In this document: positions 36,326 through 44,724 of the stretch, piece after piece | Layout: each line of letters starts with the position of its first letter | Numbering within the stretch: position 1 is the first letter of the stretch | Assembly: GCA_002478115.1 (NCBI GenBank) | Contig: DLMH01000201.1 | Coordinates: 1 to 48,786, forward strand | DNA length: 48,786 bases | Direction of reading: 5' to 3' | Source of the DNA: Candidatus Acidiferrum typicum | GTDB lineage: Bacteria; Acidobacteriota; Terriglobia; Acidiferrales; UBA7541 | Translations under genes and position numbers: made by a program | Notes under the pieces: model-generated | Seen by the model: the letters and a program-made list of their open reading frames with translations, nothing else | Database searches by the model: none | Told to the model about the DNA's origin: nothing

Positions 36326-38914
36326 TTGCGATTCCGCCTGCAAAAGGGTTTCTGGACTTCCGCATTTGGTCTTGGACTGCTGGCCGTGGTGGCCCTGTGC
36401 TTTCTCCTCACCGCCAGCGTCTTCACCTACTTCTACATCAAATATTCCCGGATGATTGATGCGCGGCTGTCCGGGCACGTGCTGCAGAACAGCACGCAGA
36501 TTTTCTCGGCGCCAGAACGCATCTCCGATGGCCAGCCATGGGGTGTAGCCGACCTGGTCATGTACCTGCAGCGTGCCGGCTATCGTCCCGATACGGATGA
36601 GAATTCGCTCGGACAATACACGGTTGACGGCGCTACGGTGGACATACGCCCGTCGAAGTTGTCCTTTTTCGGCGGGGCCAACGCCATTGCCGTGCAGTTC
36701 AGCGGCAAGGTAGTGCGCTCCATTCGGCCGCTTGCCGGTGGCGCGGATTTGGGCAGTGCGGAACTCGAGCCGGAGCTCATCACCAATTTGTTCGATAGCG
36801 CGCGAGAGAAGCGGCGGCCCGTCCGCTATGAGGATCTGCCTCCCCTTCTTGTGCAGGCCATCCTTTCCGCGGAAGACAAGCGCTTCTTTGAGCATCCGGG
36901 CTTCGACTTCATCCGCATCTTCGGCGCGGCCTGGGCGGACGTTCGCCACAGCCAGCACTTGCAGGGCGCCAGCACCATCACCATGCAGGTGGCGCGCACC
37001 TTCTTCCTCTCCACCGACCGCACCTGGCGCCGCAAGCTGGCGGAGGCCATGCTCTCCTTTGAACTCGAGCAGCGCTTCAACAAGCAACAGATTTTCGAGC
37101 TCTACGCCAATGAAATTTACCTCGGCAACCGCGGCAGCTTCGGGATTCGCGGGTTTGCGGAAGCCAGCGAGGCCTACTTCGGGAAGGATCTGCGGCAGTT
37201 GACCCTGCCGGAGTGCACTTTCCTGGCGGGACTCATTCGCGCGCCCAATTACTACTCCGCTTCCGACCGCCATCCGGAACGCGCGGGTCAAGCGCGAGAC
37301 CGCGTGCTCACCCAGATGCTCGAAAACAAGTACATCAACGAAGCCGATGTGCAGGACGCCAAACGTGTCCCCCCTAAAATCGTGCGCACCGCCGTGGCGG
37401 GGAACGAAGCACCGTACTTCGTGGATATGGTCAAGGACCATCTCCTGGACAATTATTCCGAGCTGGACCTCCTCAGCCAGAACTATCGCGTCTACACCAC
37501 TCTCGATCCGCAATTGCAGCGCGCCGCGGCCGCCGCGGTTGACATTGGCATGAAGAACGTGGACGCGCTGATCGCCAAGAAGTACGAGAAGGTGAAGAAG
37601 CCCAAGGGCAAAAACGCCCCCAGTGAGCCCGTGCCGCAGGCACAGGTGGCCCTCGTGGCCCTCGATCCCCGCACGGGAGAGATCAAGGCGCTGATCGGCG
37701 GGCGAGACTATGGCCAGAGCCAGTTAAACCACGCGCTGGCCCACCGCCAGCCGGGCTCGGTGTTCAAACCCTTCGTGTACGCGGCCGCCTTCAACAACGC
37801 CGTGGACGGCGCGCAGCCCGTGGTCACGCCCGCGACCACCGTGGATGATGAGCCCACCGTCTTCGAGTTCGACGGCCAGGAATACACTCCCAACAATTAC
37901 GGCGAACACTTCATGGGCAAAGTGACCCTACGACAGGCGCTCACCAACTCCCTCAACGTCGCCACCGTGAAGGTGGCGGAACTTGTCGGCTACGGCCGCG
38001 TCGTGCAGATTGCCAGGCAGATGGGGCTTCCCTCCAACATCCGGCCCACGCCGGCGGTGGCTCTGGGCGCTTACGAATTGACACCCGTGGAAGTGGCGGG
38101 GGCCTACACGGCCTTCGCGACCATGGGCACGCGCGCCGATCCGTTCTTCCTGAAAAGTGTGGTCAGTGCGGGCGGCACTGCTCTGGAGAACTACGCGCCC
38201 ACGAACAAGCTGGTGTTGGATCCCAGGGTGGCCTACCTGGTGGACAGCATTTTGCAGGACGTCCTGAACAAAGGCACGGGCGCGGCGGTGCGCGCCAGGG
38301 GATTCACACTCCCCGCTGCCGGGAAAACCGGCACATCGCGAGACGGCTGGTTTGCGGGCTTCACCAACAATCTGGTCTGCGTCATCTGGATCGGCTTTGA
38401 CGATAATCACGATCTCGGCCTGGCGGGCGGCGCAACCGCCGCGCCGATCTGGGCGGACTTCATGATTCACGCGACTTCCATGCCCGCCTATCGCGACGTC
38501 AAGGATTTTGACAAGCCCGAGGGAGTGGAAACCGCGGTCATTGATGCTGACACTCTCCAATTGGCCACCCCAAACTGTCCGGTGACGCGCGAGGAGGTTT
38601 ACATCACCGGCTCCGCGCCCACCCAACTGTGTGAGCTTCACGGCGGACATGGGCCCGCCTCGGCCGTGGGATCCTTCCTCTCGCATATGTTTGGCGGCGG
38701 CTCGTCAAAACCTCCACAATCCCCGGGCGATCCAAACACATCCTCGGATCAGCCGGACAAAAAAGCCACGGCGCAAGACGGAACGCCGCCCGCCACCGAC
38801 ACCAAGGCCACCGAGAAGAAAAAAGGCCCTTTGCAGAAGATTTTTGGTATCTTTGGGGACAAGAAGAAGAAAGAGCCCGACAAACCTGATCGGGACAAAG
38901 GAGATTCGCCATGA
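36326..38914 (+). CDS. Class A penicillin-binding protein, PBP1A-like
   Basis: 862 residues. Bifunctional enzyme polymerising lipid II and crosslinking the peptides at the cytoplasmic membrane. After one N-terminal helix (about 9-38) the glycosyltransferase domain carries AILSAEDKRFFEHPGFD with catalytic Glu183, GASTITMQVARTFFLST, and NEIYLGNRGSFGIRGFAEAS. The transpeptidase domain has SVFK (478-481, nucleophile Ser478), SLN (542-544) and KTGTS (667-671). A charged Lys/Pro/Asp tail of about 85 residues follows. The start is TTG at 36326, with AAGGGAG seven bases ahead. The stop overlaps the next gene (ATGA at 38911-38914). It resembles mrcA more than pbpC. Confidence 0.93.
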   Translation: MRFRLQKGFWTSAFGLGLLAVVALCFLLTASVFTYFYIKYSRMIDARLSGHVLQNSTQIFSAPERISDGQPWGVADLVMYLQRAGYRPDTDENSLGQYTVDGATVDIRPSKLSFFGGANAIAVQFSGKVVRSIRPLAGGADLGSAELEPELITNLFDSAREKRRPVRYEDLPPLLVQAILSAEDKRFFEHPGFDFIRIFGAAWADVRHSQHLQGASTITMQVARTFFLSTDRTWRRKLAEAMLSFELEQRFNKQQIFELYANEIYLGNRGSFGIRGFAEASEAYFGKDLRQLTLPECTFLAGLIRAPNYYSASDRHPERAGQARDRVLTQMLENKYINEADVQDAKRVPPKIVRTAVAGNEAPYFVDMVKDHLLDNYSELDLLSQNYRVYTTLDPQLQRAAAAAVDIGMKNVDALIAKKYEKVKKPKGKNAPSEPVPQAQVALVALDPRTGEIKALIGGRDYGQSQLNHALAHRQPGSVFKPFVYAAAFNNAVDGAQPVVTPATTVDDEPTVFEFDGQEYTPNNYGEHFMGKVTLRQALTNSLNVATVKVAELVGYGRVVQIARQMGLPSNIRPTPAVALGAYELTPVEVAGAYTAFATMGTRADPFFLKSVVSAGGTALENYAPTNKLVLDPRVAYLVDSILQDVLNKGTGAAVRARGFTLPAAGKTGTSRDGWFAGFTNNLVCVIWIGFDDNHDLGLAGGATAAPIWADFMIHATSMPAYRDVKDFDKPEGVETAVIDADTLQLATPNCPVTREEVYITGSAPTQLCELHGGHGPASAVGSFLSHMFGGGSSKPPQSPGDPNTSSDQPDKKATAQDGTPPATDTKATEKKKGPLQKIFGIFGDKKKKEPDKPDRDKGDSP

Positions 38915-39720
38915 CTCGGTTTCTCTTGGCGATTCCAGGCATTACTTTCCTGTTCTGCTCGCTGCTTTCCCCTTCCCTTGCTCAAACAACTCCAGACACG
39001 CCGCCCCCCCCTCCCAGCACCTCCGCTAAGCCCGCTCAGCCTGCCCCAGTTTCCACTGAAGATTTGGCCAAACTCTATTTGATCCGCAAAGAGTTTGCTG
39101 CCGCGGAAGTGTTGTTTCGCAAGCTGACCCAAGAGCAGCCAAAGAATGCGGTCTACTGGAATGAACTTGGGATTACAATGCACAACCAGGCGGAGTTGGA
39201 CCCCGCGATGAAGTGCTACGCAAGGTCGGCGAAGCTGGACTCTCACTACGCCGATCCCGTGAACAATATCGGCACCGTGTGGTACGAGCGGGAAAAGTAT
39301 TCCAAGGCCATCCGGGCCTACAAACGGGCTATCGGCATCAAGGATGATTTTGCCTCTTTCTACATGAACCTTGGGTACGCTTACTTTGCAGACAAGAAGT
39401 ACGAAGAATCCATCGCTTCCTTCCACAAGGTCCTGCAACTCGATCCGCAAGCGTTTGACCAGGCCAGTTCCCGGACTGGGACAGTCGTACAGGACAGGTC
39501 GCTCGGCGCGGACCGTGGACTCTTCTATTTTCTGCTCGCAAAATCCTTCGCCCAAGCCGGCAATGTGGAACGCTGCGTCATCTATCTCCGCAAAGCCCGC
39601 GACGAAGGCTATAAGAACATGGATGCCGCGAAATCCGATCCGGCCTTTGCGGGAGTCTTGAAGGACCCTGCCATCCAGGAAATACTCGAGCCCGCGCCGC
39701 CGCCAACCGCGCAGCCCTGA
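38911..39720 (+). CDS. Exported TPR protein
   Basis: 269 residues translationally coupled to the PBP gene by a four-base overlap. A signal peptide (FLLAIPGITFLFCSLLSPSLAQ) and a Pro/Ser/Thr linker precede about four tetratricopeptide repeats (LIRKEFAAAEVLFRKLTQEQ, AVYWNELGITMHNQAELDPAMKCYARSAKL, YADPVNNIGTVWYEREKYSKAIRAYKRAI, ASFYMNLGYAYFADKKYEESIASFHKVL). A periplasmic partner or regulator of the class A PBP is a reasonable guess, similar to the role of LpoA-type TPR proteins, but this is inference from context. The last ~20 bases of the gene are present a second time at 40546-40567. Confidence 0.8.
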   Translation: MTRFLLAIPGITFLFCSLLSPSLAQTTPDTPPPPPSTSAKPAQPAPVSTEDLAKLYLIRKEFAAAEVLFRKLTQEQPKNAVYWNELGITMHNQAELDPAMKCYARSAKLDSHYADPVNNIGTVWYEREKYSKAIRAYKRAIGIKDDFASFYMNLGYAYFADKKYEESIASFHKVLQLDPQAFDQASSRTGTVVQDRSLGADRGLFYFLLAKSFAQAGNVERCVIYLRKARDEGYKNMDAAKSDPAFAGVLKDPAIQEILEPAPPPTAQP

Positions 39721-39733
39721 GCGGGCGCGCCTG

Positions 39734-39796
39734 TTTACCCTGAGCCTCGAAGGGTTTACCCTGCTTGCCCTGAGCTTCGAAGGGAGCTTCGTAGGG
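39734..39796. repeat. Tandem CCCTGAGCYTCGAAGGG repeats
   Basis: Three related units follow each other: TTTACCCTGAGCCTCGAAGG at 39734, then TTTACCCTGCTTGCCCTGAG continuing to CTTCGAAGGG (39755-39784), then the partial AGCTTCGTAGGG. They begin 13 bases after the TPR stop. Confidence 0.7.
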
Positions 39797-39893
39797 TCGT
39801 ACGTGTAAACTGCTCAAGCGTAACCCATGAGCCCACCCTCAAGAAGCGAGAGTGGGGCACCCAAAACCGTTCAAGATTTTCGCGATTGGGCCA
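39793..39893. repeat. About 101-bp direct repeat, left copy (flanks the toxin-antitoxin pair)
   Basis: Aligned by eye without gaps to 40445-40545 it is identical at about 80 of 101 positions. It includes AGGGTCGT at the start, GAGCCCACCCT and GTGGGGCAC in the middle, and CAAGATTTT near the end. The central part is a hairpin of the GAGCCCACCC/GTGGGGCAC repeat class. The right end runs to within 15 bp of the toxin stop. Confidence 0.75.
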
Positions 39894-39908
39894 GCCTGCA
39901 CAGCAACT

Positions 39909-40199
39909 TCACAATTGTGGTTCTTTGCGCGACGCGTGCCGGAGGTGGAGGATCTCCACGAGGTGTTTGTCCTTGCGGATTTGGTAGTACACCACAATGG
40001 GGCTGTGCGAGAGTTTGCGCACTTGCGACCTCTCGCGGATGGTGCTGCCCATGCGCGGAAAGCGACTAAGCAATTCTTTGTGATCGAGCAACGTATTCCC
40101 GAAGCGCGAGGCAGCATCACTGTCGTCTTCTGCAATGTGGCCGATGATCTCAGCGAGATCGTCTAGCGCTCTTTGCGTGATGAGGAGGCGGTAATCCAC
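39909..40199 (-). CDS. ParE/RelE-type toxin
   Basis: 96 residues. Toxin of a type II toxin-antitoxin pair, of the ParE/RelE fold. The sequence shows the family layout: LLITQRALDDLAEIIGHIAEDD (two N-terminal helices), LSRFPRMGSTIRERSQVRKLSHSP, and the C-terminal strands PIVVYYQIRKDKHLVEILHLRHASRK, typical of ParE-like members (gyrase poison) more than of RelE ribonucleases. The start is GTG at 40199-40197, inside the antitoxin gene. No separate ribosome binding site is seen, so it is probably translated by coupling with the antitoxin. Its target cannot be decided from sequence. Confidence 0.82.
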   Translation of the reverse strand: MDYRLLITQRALDDLAEIIGHIAEDDSDAASRFGNTLLDHKELLSRFPRMGSTIRERSQVRKLSHSPIVVYYQIRKDKHLVEILHLRHASRKEPQL

Positions 40200-40351
40200 T
40201 TGGGCAGAAGTTTCCGCACTTTTTCCAGGGCTACCGTACGGCCAGCTTTGGCGTCTCGGATTCCCTCGTCGATCGCGGCGAGGGTGGTTTCGTCCTCTTC
40301 CTCGATCACGGGAGCCGGTTTTTCGAACTCAAATTCCTTAGCCTTGGCCAT
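40163..40351 (-). CDS. Antitoxin of the ParE-type pair
   Basis: 62 residues, immediately upstream of the toxin and overlapping it by 37 bases, as in many parDE-like pairs. The N-terminus is acidic (KAKEFEFEKPAPVIEEEDETT). The middle ETTLAAIDEGIRDAKAGRTVALEKVRKLLPKW is the part I recognise from antitoxins of ParE toxins, where this helical segment wraps the toxin. The DNA-binding part is short, so autoregulation is uncertain. The tail SSSRKER is encoded within the overlap. Confidence 0.75.
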   Translation of the reverse strand: MAKAKEFEFEKPAPVIEEEDETTLAAIDEGIRDAKAGRTVALEKVRKLLPKWITASSSRKER

Positions 40352-40444
40352 GTGGTTATGCTATCGGGGATCGGCAGTGGATGCAATAGAAGGGCACGGG
40401 CAAGATTTGATCCCCCGGAGGCAGGAAAATGGCACCCGCCTCGA

Positions 40445-40601
40445 AGGGTCGTCAGCGTAGAATGCTCGAGCGCAACCCAAGAGCCCACCCTTAAAAACCG
40501 AGTGTGGGGCACACAGAATCGTCCAAGATTTTCCTGACCGGGCCACCGCCAAACCGCGCAGCCCTGAGCAGGCCCTCCTTTTTACCCTGAGCCTCGTAGG
40601 G
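40445..40601. repeat. Right direct-repeat copy plus duplicated end of the TPR gene
   Basis: 40445-40545 matches 39793-39893 (about 80% identity, same length). It is joined directly to 40546-40601, a copy of 39700-39754. That second part contains CCGCCAAACCGCGCAGCCCTGAG, which in the original is the last codons of the TPR gene, and the adjoining CCCTGAGCCTCGTAGGG repeat. The original order is gene end, then repeat; here the repeat comes first. Confidence 0.75.
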
Positions 40602-40629
40602 ATTGTGCGCTTAAGTTTGCCTTTGGAGT

Positions 40630-40651
40630 GCGGCGGCTCGCCGCCGCTTTT
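40630..40651. terminator. GC-rich hairpin with TTTT
   Basis: GCGGCGG and CCGCCGC form a 7-bp stem with CTCG as loop, followed by TTTTACGG. It matches the layout and tail of the hairpin at 6743. It lies 120 bp before the next gene, so it can insulate it from upstream transcription or be a repeat. Confidence 0.5.
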
Positions 40652-40772
40652 ACGGCTGCATGCCAGCCAACAAACCACAATTCCTCCATCCGCCCGCCGC
40701 TTTCTGCTTGAGCGCTTCCATCTTTTCTTTTACCGCGCCTTGCTGCGAAATCCGGGCTAGAATACAGGCCAG

Positions 40773-42512
40773 ATGAAGACGCTGCAGTCAGCATCCTGCC
40801 ATCTCTCCCGGCTTGTTCTCGCCATGCTCTTTTTTTTCTTGGCGAGCGCCATCGCTGCCCAGCAGGTCGCTCCCCTTTCTCATCCCGCTGCGCATTCCCT
40901 CCCGCAGGAAGGCATTTACCTGGTATTCCCATTTGAGAATGTGGCCGCCCAGGCGCGGCTCGACTGGATTGGCGAGGGTCTGGAGGAATTGACGATCCAG
41001 CGTCTTTCTGCCGCGGGCCAGCAAGTCTTTTCTCGCAGAGGCCGCCTGGACGACATGGACCGTTACGGTTTGCCGGCTTCGGCAAAACTGAGCCGGGCGA
41101 CCATGCTGCACATCGCGCAGGATCTCGATGCGGATTTTGTGGTGTATGGCAATTTCACCTCCGACGGAAAAGCCCTGACGGTGAACGCCCGTGTGCTGCG
41201 TGTGAGCCCCACGGCGCTCCTCCCAGTGGTCCACGAGAGCGGCGCCCTTGCTTCGCTGATGGATTTGCACACGCGGCTGGTTTGGCGTCTGCTCGAAACA
41301 TGCGACGCAAAGTTTCCTCTCAGTCTTCCGGAATTCGCTAAATTACAGCGGCCGCTGCAACTGGCGGCCTTTGAGCAGTACATCCGCGGGCTGGTGGCGA
41401 ATGATGATGAGGTGCGAGTGCGTGATCTGAAGGAGGCGGCGCGCCTGGAACCCGGCTGGCCCGATCCCGCGTTTGCCTTGGGACAGTTCTATTTTCACAG
41501 GAATGACTGCTATTCCGCGTTGCTGTGGCTCGGCAAAGTTCCTTCCACGCACGATCGCAGCGTGGAGGCGAATTTCTCCGCCGGGGTGTGCCGCCTGCGG
41601 CTGGGCCAGCCGGAAAAAGCCGAACAAGTGTTTGCTGCGCTGCAGGAGGATTTGCGCCACAACCTGGTGAGCGGCGCCGACCTGCCGGAGATACTCAACA
41701 ATCTGGCCCTGGCACGCGCCCGGCTGGGTGATGTCGCCGCGGCGCAAGCGGCACTCAGCCGTGCCGCTGACATCGATCCGGATGAAGACGATTATCCCTT
41801 CAACCGGGGATTACTGGCGCTTCGTGCGAAGGATTTGGCCGTCGCCGCAACCCACTTCCGCGAGGCCATCCATCGCGAACCGGACAATCCGGAAGATCGC
41901 GCCTTTCTGATCTATACCCTGGAGAAAGCCGGAAAGAAGTCAGAGGCGGCCGAAGAGCGCGAATCTGCCTTGGAAGCTTTGGGATCAGCCGGCTTGCCGA
42001 TCATAAAACTGGAAGCGAAAAAGGAAGCCGCCTCCAAGTACGAGCGGATCAAACAAGAATTGGATACGACCACGTTGCGGCTCGAATTGCGCGGGCCGGA
42101 CTCTTTGCCTTCACCCAGTGCTGAAGCTGCGCCTCCAGCCGATACGCCTGCCGCTCACGTCCGGGTCGGCCGGCTAGACCTGGCCGCGGGACGCCTGGAC
42201 GCCGCGGAGAAGGAATTTCGCGCCGCGCTGCTGGCGGAACCCAACAACGCCTCGGCACACCAGGAAATCGCCGAAATCTACCGGCGGAGGGGTAAACTGG
42301 AGGAAGCCATCCAGGAGTTGCAGATGTCTCTGGCTGCGCGCGATTCGGCGGCAGTGCGCACGACGCTGGCGCGCATCTACCTGGAGCAGAAAAAACCGGA
42401 TCTGGCGCGCGCGGAAGTGGAAAAGGCCGTGAAGCTCGCGCCAAATTACTCGGACGCAAAAGAATTACTCGAACACTTGCAACAGAGCAAGCCCACGGGA
42501 GGCAAAAAATGA
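40773..42512 (+). CDS. Exported TPR protein with an N-terminal TolB-like (FlgO/CsgG-like) domain
   Basis: 579 residues. A signal peptide (SRLVLAMLFFFLASAIAAQ) is followed by an N-terminal domain of about 120 residues (YLVFPFENVAAQARLDWIGEGLEELTIQRL ... ADFVVYGNFTSDGKALTVNARVLRV) resembling the TolB-N/adenylate-cyclase-associated type that assembles bacterial outer-membrane or surface complexes. From about 195 to 575 it is TPR repeats, including NLALARARLGDVAAAQAALSRAADIDPDEDDYPFNRGLLALRAKD and a final LARIYLEQKKPDLARAEVEKAVKLAPNYSDAKELL. It overlaps the NfeD gene by four bases, suggesting a shared transcript and possibly a shared periplasmic function. Confidence 0.75.
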   Translation: MKTLQSASCHLSRLVLAMLFFFLASAIAAQQVAPLSHPAAHSLPQEGIYLVFPFENVAAQARLDWIGEGLEELTIQRLSAAGQQVFSRRGRLDDMDRYGLPASAKLSRATMLHIAQDLDADFVVYGNFTSDGKALTVNARVLRVSPTALLPVVHESGALASLMDLHTRLVWRLLETCDAKFPLSLPEFAKLQRPLQLAAFEQYIRGLVANDDEVRVRDLKEAARLEPGWPDPAFALGQFYFHRNDCYSALLWLGKVPSTHDRSVEANFSAGVCRLRLGQPEKAEQVFAALQEDLRHNLVSGADLPEILNNLALARARLGDVAAAQAALSRAADIDPDEDDYPFNRGLLALRAKDLAVAATHFREAIHREPDNPEDRAFLIYTLEKAGKKSEAAEERESALEALGSAGLPIIKLEAKKEAASKYERIKQELDTTTLRLELRGPDSLPSPSAEAAPPADTPAAHVRVGRLDLAAGRLDAAEKEFRAALLAEPNNASAHQEIAEIYRRRGKLEEAIQELQMSLAARDSAAVRTTLARIYLEQKKPDLARAEVEKAVKLAPNYSDAKELLEHLQQSKPTGGKK

Positions 42513-43921
42513 TCGCTCGTGGCATGACGACCTTCGAACGGCTCGTGAACTGGATTCGCAGCAGCAAGCGCGGCGATGTGGCAAGTGTTCTCTGCTCCGC
42601 CGCCGTGGCCATCCTGCCTTTACTATGCCTTGCTGTACCCGCTACTTCGACCGTGGACGACCATGGCGCGCCGCTGGTGCTGGAACTGAAACTCAACGAC
42701 ATGGTCGAGCCGATTCTGGCCACCTACATTGACGAAGGTCTGACGGACGCGGCGCAGCGCCACGCCTCGCTCGTCCTGATCACCATGGACACGCCCGGCG
42801 GACTCAGCGATTCCATGACGGATATCATCCACCACATCCTGGAGTCCTCCGTGCCCGTGGTGGTGTACGTGGCGCCGGTGGGCGCGCGTGGCGCATCGGC
42901 AGGCTTTTATATTTTGCTCTCGGCCGATGTGGCCGCCATGGCTCCCGGCACGCATACGGGGGCGTCCACGCCGGTATTGATGCCCGCTTTCTTTTCCATT
43001 CCGGTTGACGAGGTGATGCGCAAGAAGATCAACAATGACGCCTTGGCTTTTTTGCGCAGCTTCACGGAAAAGCGCGGACGCAATCCGAAACTCGCGGAAA
43101 CCGCCGTGACCGATGAGCGCGCGTTTACAGAGAAAGAAGCTCTCGACGGCCATATGATTGACCTCATCGCCAACGACCGCGACGATCTCTTGAAACAACT
43201 GAACGGCCGCGAAATTACTCGCTTTGACGGCAAGACCCAGAAGTTATCCCTGGAAGGCTACACCCGTGTGGACTTCGAGCCCTCTGCCCGTCAGAAGTTC
43301 CTCTCGCGCATTGTCCAGCCGGACATCTTCTTCATATTGCTCCTGCTCGGCGTACTCGGGCTGTACACGGAATTTACCCATCCCGGCGCGGTCGCCCCCG
43401 GTGTCATCGGCGGAATTTGCGCCGTCCTGGCGCTCTACGCCATGCATCTGCTGCCGGTGAATTTTGCGGGAGTGCTGCTGATCTTGCTGGCGCTGGCGTT
43501 GTTTATCCTCGAAGCCAAGCTCGCCAGCCATGGTGTTTTGCTGGCAGGAGGAATTGTGTCCATGCTTCTCGGTGCGATGTTTCTAATTCGTTCCCCCCTG
43601 ACGCCCGGCGGCGTGAGTGTGGGCGTGGCACTGGCGGTAACCATCCCCTTTGCCTTTTTTGCCGTATTCCTGATGCGCCTGGTGCTCCGATCGCGGCGCT
43701 GGAAGGTCTCCACCGGCAAGGAGGAATTGCTCGGCGAAGAGGGCATCGTCACCTCCGCGCTCCCCGCGGGCGGCGAAGGAATGGTCCGCATTCATGGCGA
43801 GTTATGGCGCGCGCGTTCCTCGGCATCGATTGCCGATGGCAAGCCCGTTCGCGTAGTGCGAATTAATGGGTTGAAATTGATTGTGGAACCGGTGGAAACG
43901 CCGGCCACCACAAGCAGATAG
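42509..43921 (+). CDS. nfeD: NfeD-family membrane serine protease (ClpP-like domain plus OB-fold)
   Basis: 470 residues. After an N-terminal signal/anchor helix (about 27-46) a ClpP/crotonase-like protease domain runs: VLITMDTPGGLSDSM near 90-103, GARGASAGFYI with the likely nucleophile Ser130, and the likely base Lys172 or Lys173 in DEVMRKKINND. About five membrane helices follow (270-390), then the C-terminal OB-fold region (LLGEEGIVTSALPAGGEGMVRIHGELWRA). NfeD proteases work with stomatin-type proteins; the slipin gene follows 27 bases later, fitting that pair. The start ATG at 42509 overlaps the previous stop; ATGs 15-18 bases later are possible starts. Confidence 0.88.
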   Translation: MIARGMTTFERLVNWIRSSKRGDVASVLCSAAVAILPLLCLAVPATSTVDDHGAPLVLELKLNDMVEPILATYIDEGLTDAAQRHASLVLITMDTPGGLSDSMTDIIHHILESSVPVVVYVAPVGARGASAGFYILLSADVAAMAPGTHTGASTPVLMPAFFSIPVDEVMRKKINNDALAFLRSFTEKRGRNPKLAETAVTDERAFTEKEALDGHMIDLIANDRDDLLKQLNGREITRFDGKTQKLSLEGYTRVDFEPSARQKFLSRIVQPDIFFILLLLGVLGLYTEFTHPGAVAPGVIGGICAVLALYAMHLLPVNFAGVLLILLALALFILEAKLASHGVLLAGGIVSMLLGAMFLIRSPLTPGGVSVGVALAVTIPFAFFAVFLMRLVLRSRRWKVSTGKEELLGEEGIVTSALPAGGEGMVRIHGELWRARSSASIADGKPVRVVRINGLKLIVEPVETPATTSR

Positions 43922-43948
43922 AGTTCGTTCAAGTTCAGGAGGCGGGAT

Positions 43949-44722
43949 ATGTTTCAGTTCTTTGGACTGGGCACGTTGATCGTGATCGGCCTGTTTCTAA
44001 TCTGGATTTACAATTCGATATACATCATCAAGGAATGGGAGCGCGGAGTTGTCCTGCGCTTGGGGCGGCTCTTGCCCATCGCGAAGGGCGCCGGTATAAA
44101 CTTGGTGTTCTGGCCCATTGAGACCCTGTATCGCATCAACATGCGCCTGGAAACGCTCGACGTTCCGCCCCAGGACATCATCACCCGCGACAACGTCTCC
44201 GTAAAAGTAAACGCCGTCTGCTATTTCCGCGTGGTTGACGCCAACCTGGCCATGTCTCAAGTGCAGAATTATCAGTACGCCACTTCTCAATTGGCGCAGA
44301 CCACTCTTCGCAGCATCGTCGGCCAATTCGAGCTCGACGAAATCCTCTCGCAACGCGACAAAGTCAACGCCAAGTTGCAAATCATCCTGGACCAGGACAC
44401 CGAGCCCTGGGGCATCAAGGTCAGCAAGGTCGAAGTGAAGCAGGTGGACATTCCCGAGCAGATGCAACGCGCCATTGCCAAGCAAGCCGAAGCCGAACGC
44501 GAGCGCCGCGCCAAGGTCATTCACGCACAGGGCGAGTTTGAAGCTTCGCAAAAGCTTGCCGATGCCGCCAAGGTTCTCGAGACGCAGTCCTCGGCCATCC
44601 AGTTGCGCTACCTCCAGACCCTTACCGAGATAGGTGTCGAAAAGAACACAACGATTGTTTTCCCACTTCCGATCGATATTATTAATAAGTGGACACAGGC
44701 GCTCGGGGGGGCGTCGAAATAA
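43949..44722 (+). CDS. Slipin (stomatin/prohibitin family, SPFH domain)
   Basis: 257 residues. One membrane hairpin at 7-27 (LIVIGLFLIWIYNSIYII) leads into the SPFH domain (EWERGVVLRLGRLLPIAKGAGINLVFWPIETLYRINMRLETLDVPPQDIITRDNVSVKVNAVCYFRVVDANLAM), then a coiled helical tail (QAEAERERRAKVIHAQGEFEASQKLADAAKVL). It is the family's standard length. It forms oligomeric membrane platforms and is the expected partner and substrate of NfeD. AGGAGG lies eight bases before the ATG. The final TQALGGASK is variable. Confidence 0.93.
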   Translation: MFQFFGLGTLIVIGLFLIWIYNSIYIIKEWERGVVLRLGRLLPIAKGAGINLVFWPIETLYRINMRLETLDVPPQDIITRDNVSVKVNAVCYFRVVDANLAMSQVQNYQYATSQLAQTTLRSIVGQFELDEILSQRDKVNAKLQIILDQDTEPWGIKVSKVEVKQVDIPEQMQRAIAKQAEAERERRAKVIHAQGEFEASQKLADAAKVLETQSSAIQLRYLQTLTEIGVEKNTTIVFPLPIDIINKWTQALGGASK

Positions 44723-44724
44723 AT

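Noticed and set aside
40170..40620. Possible CRISPR-like array or integron attC site around the toxin-antitoxin pair
   Set aside because: There are only two long, imperfect direct repeats enclosing coding DNA, no regular spacers and no integrase; a repeat-flanked cassette fits better.
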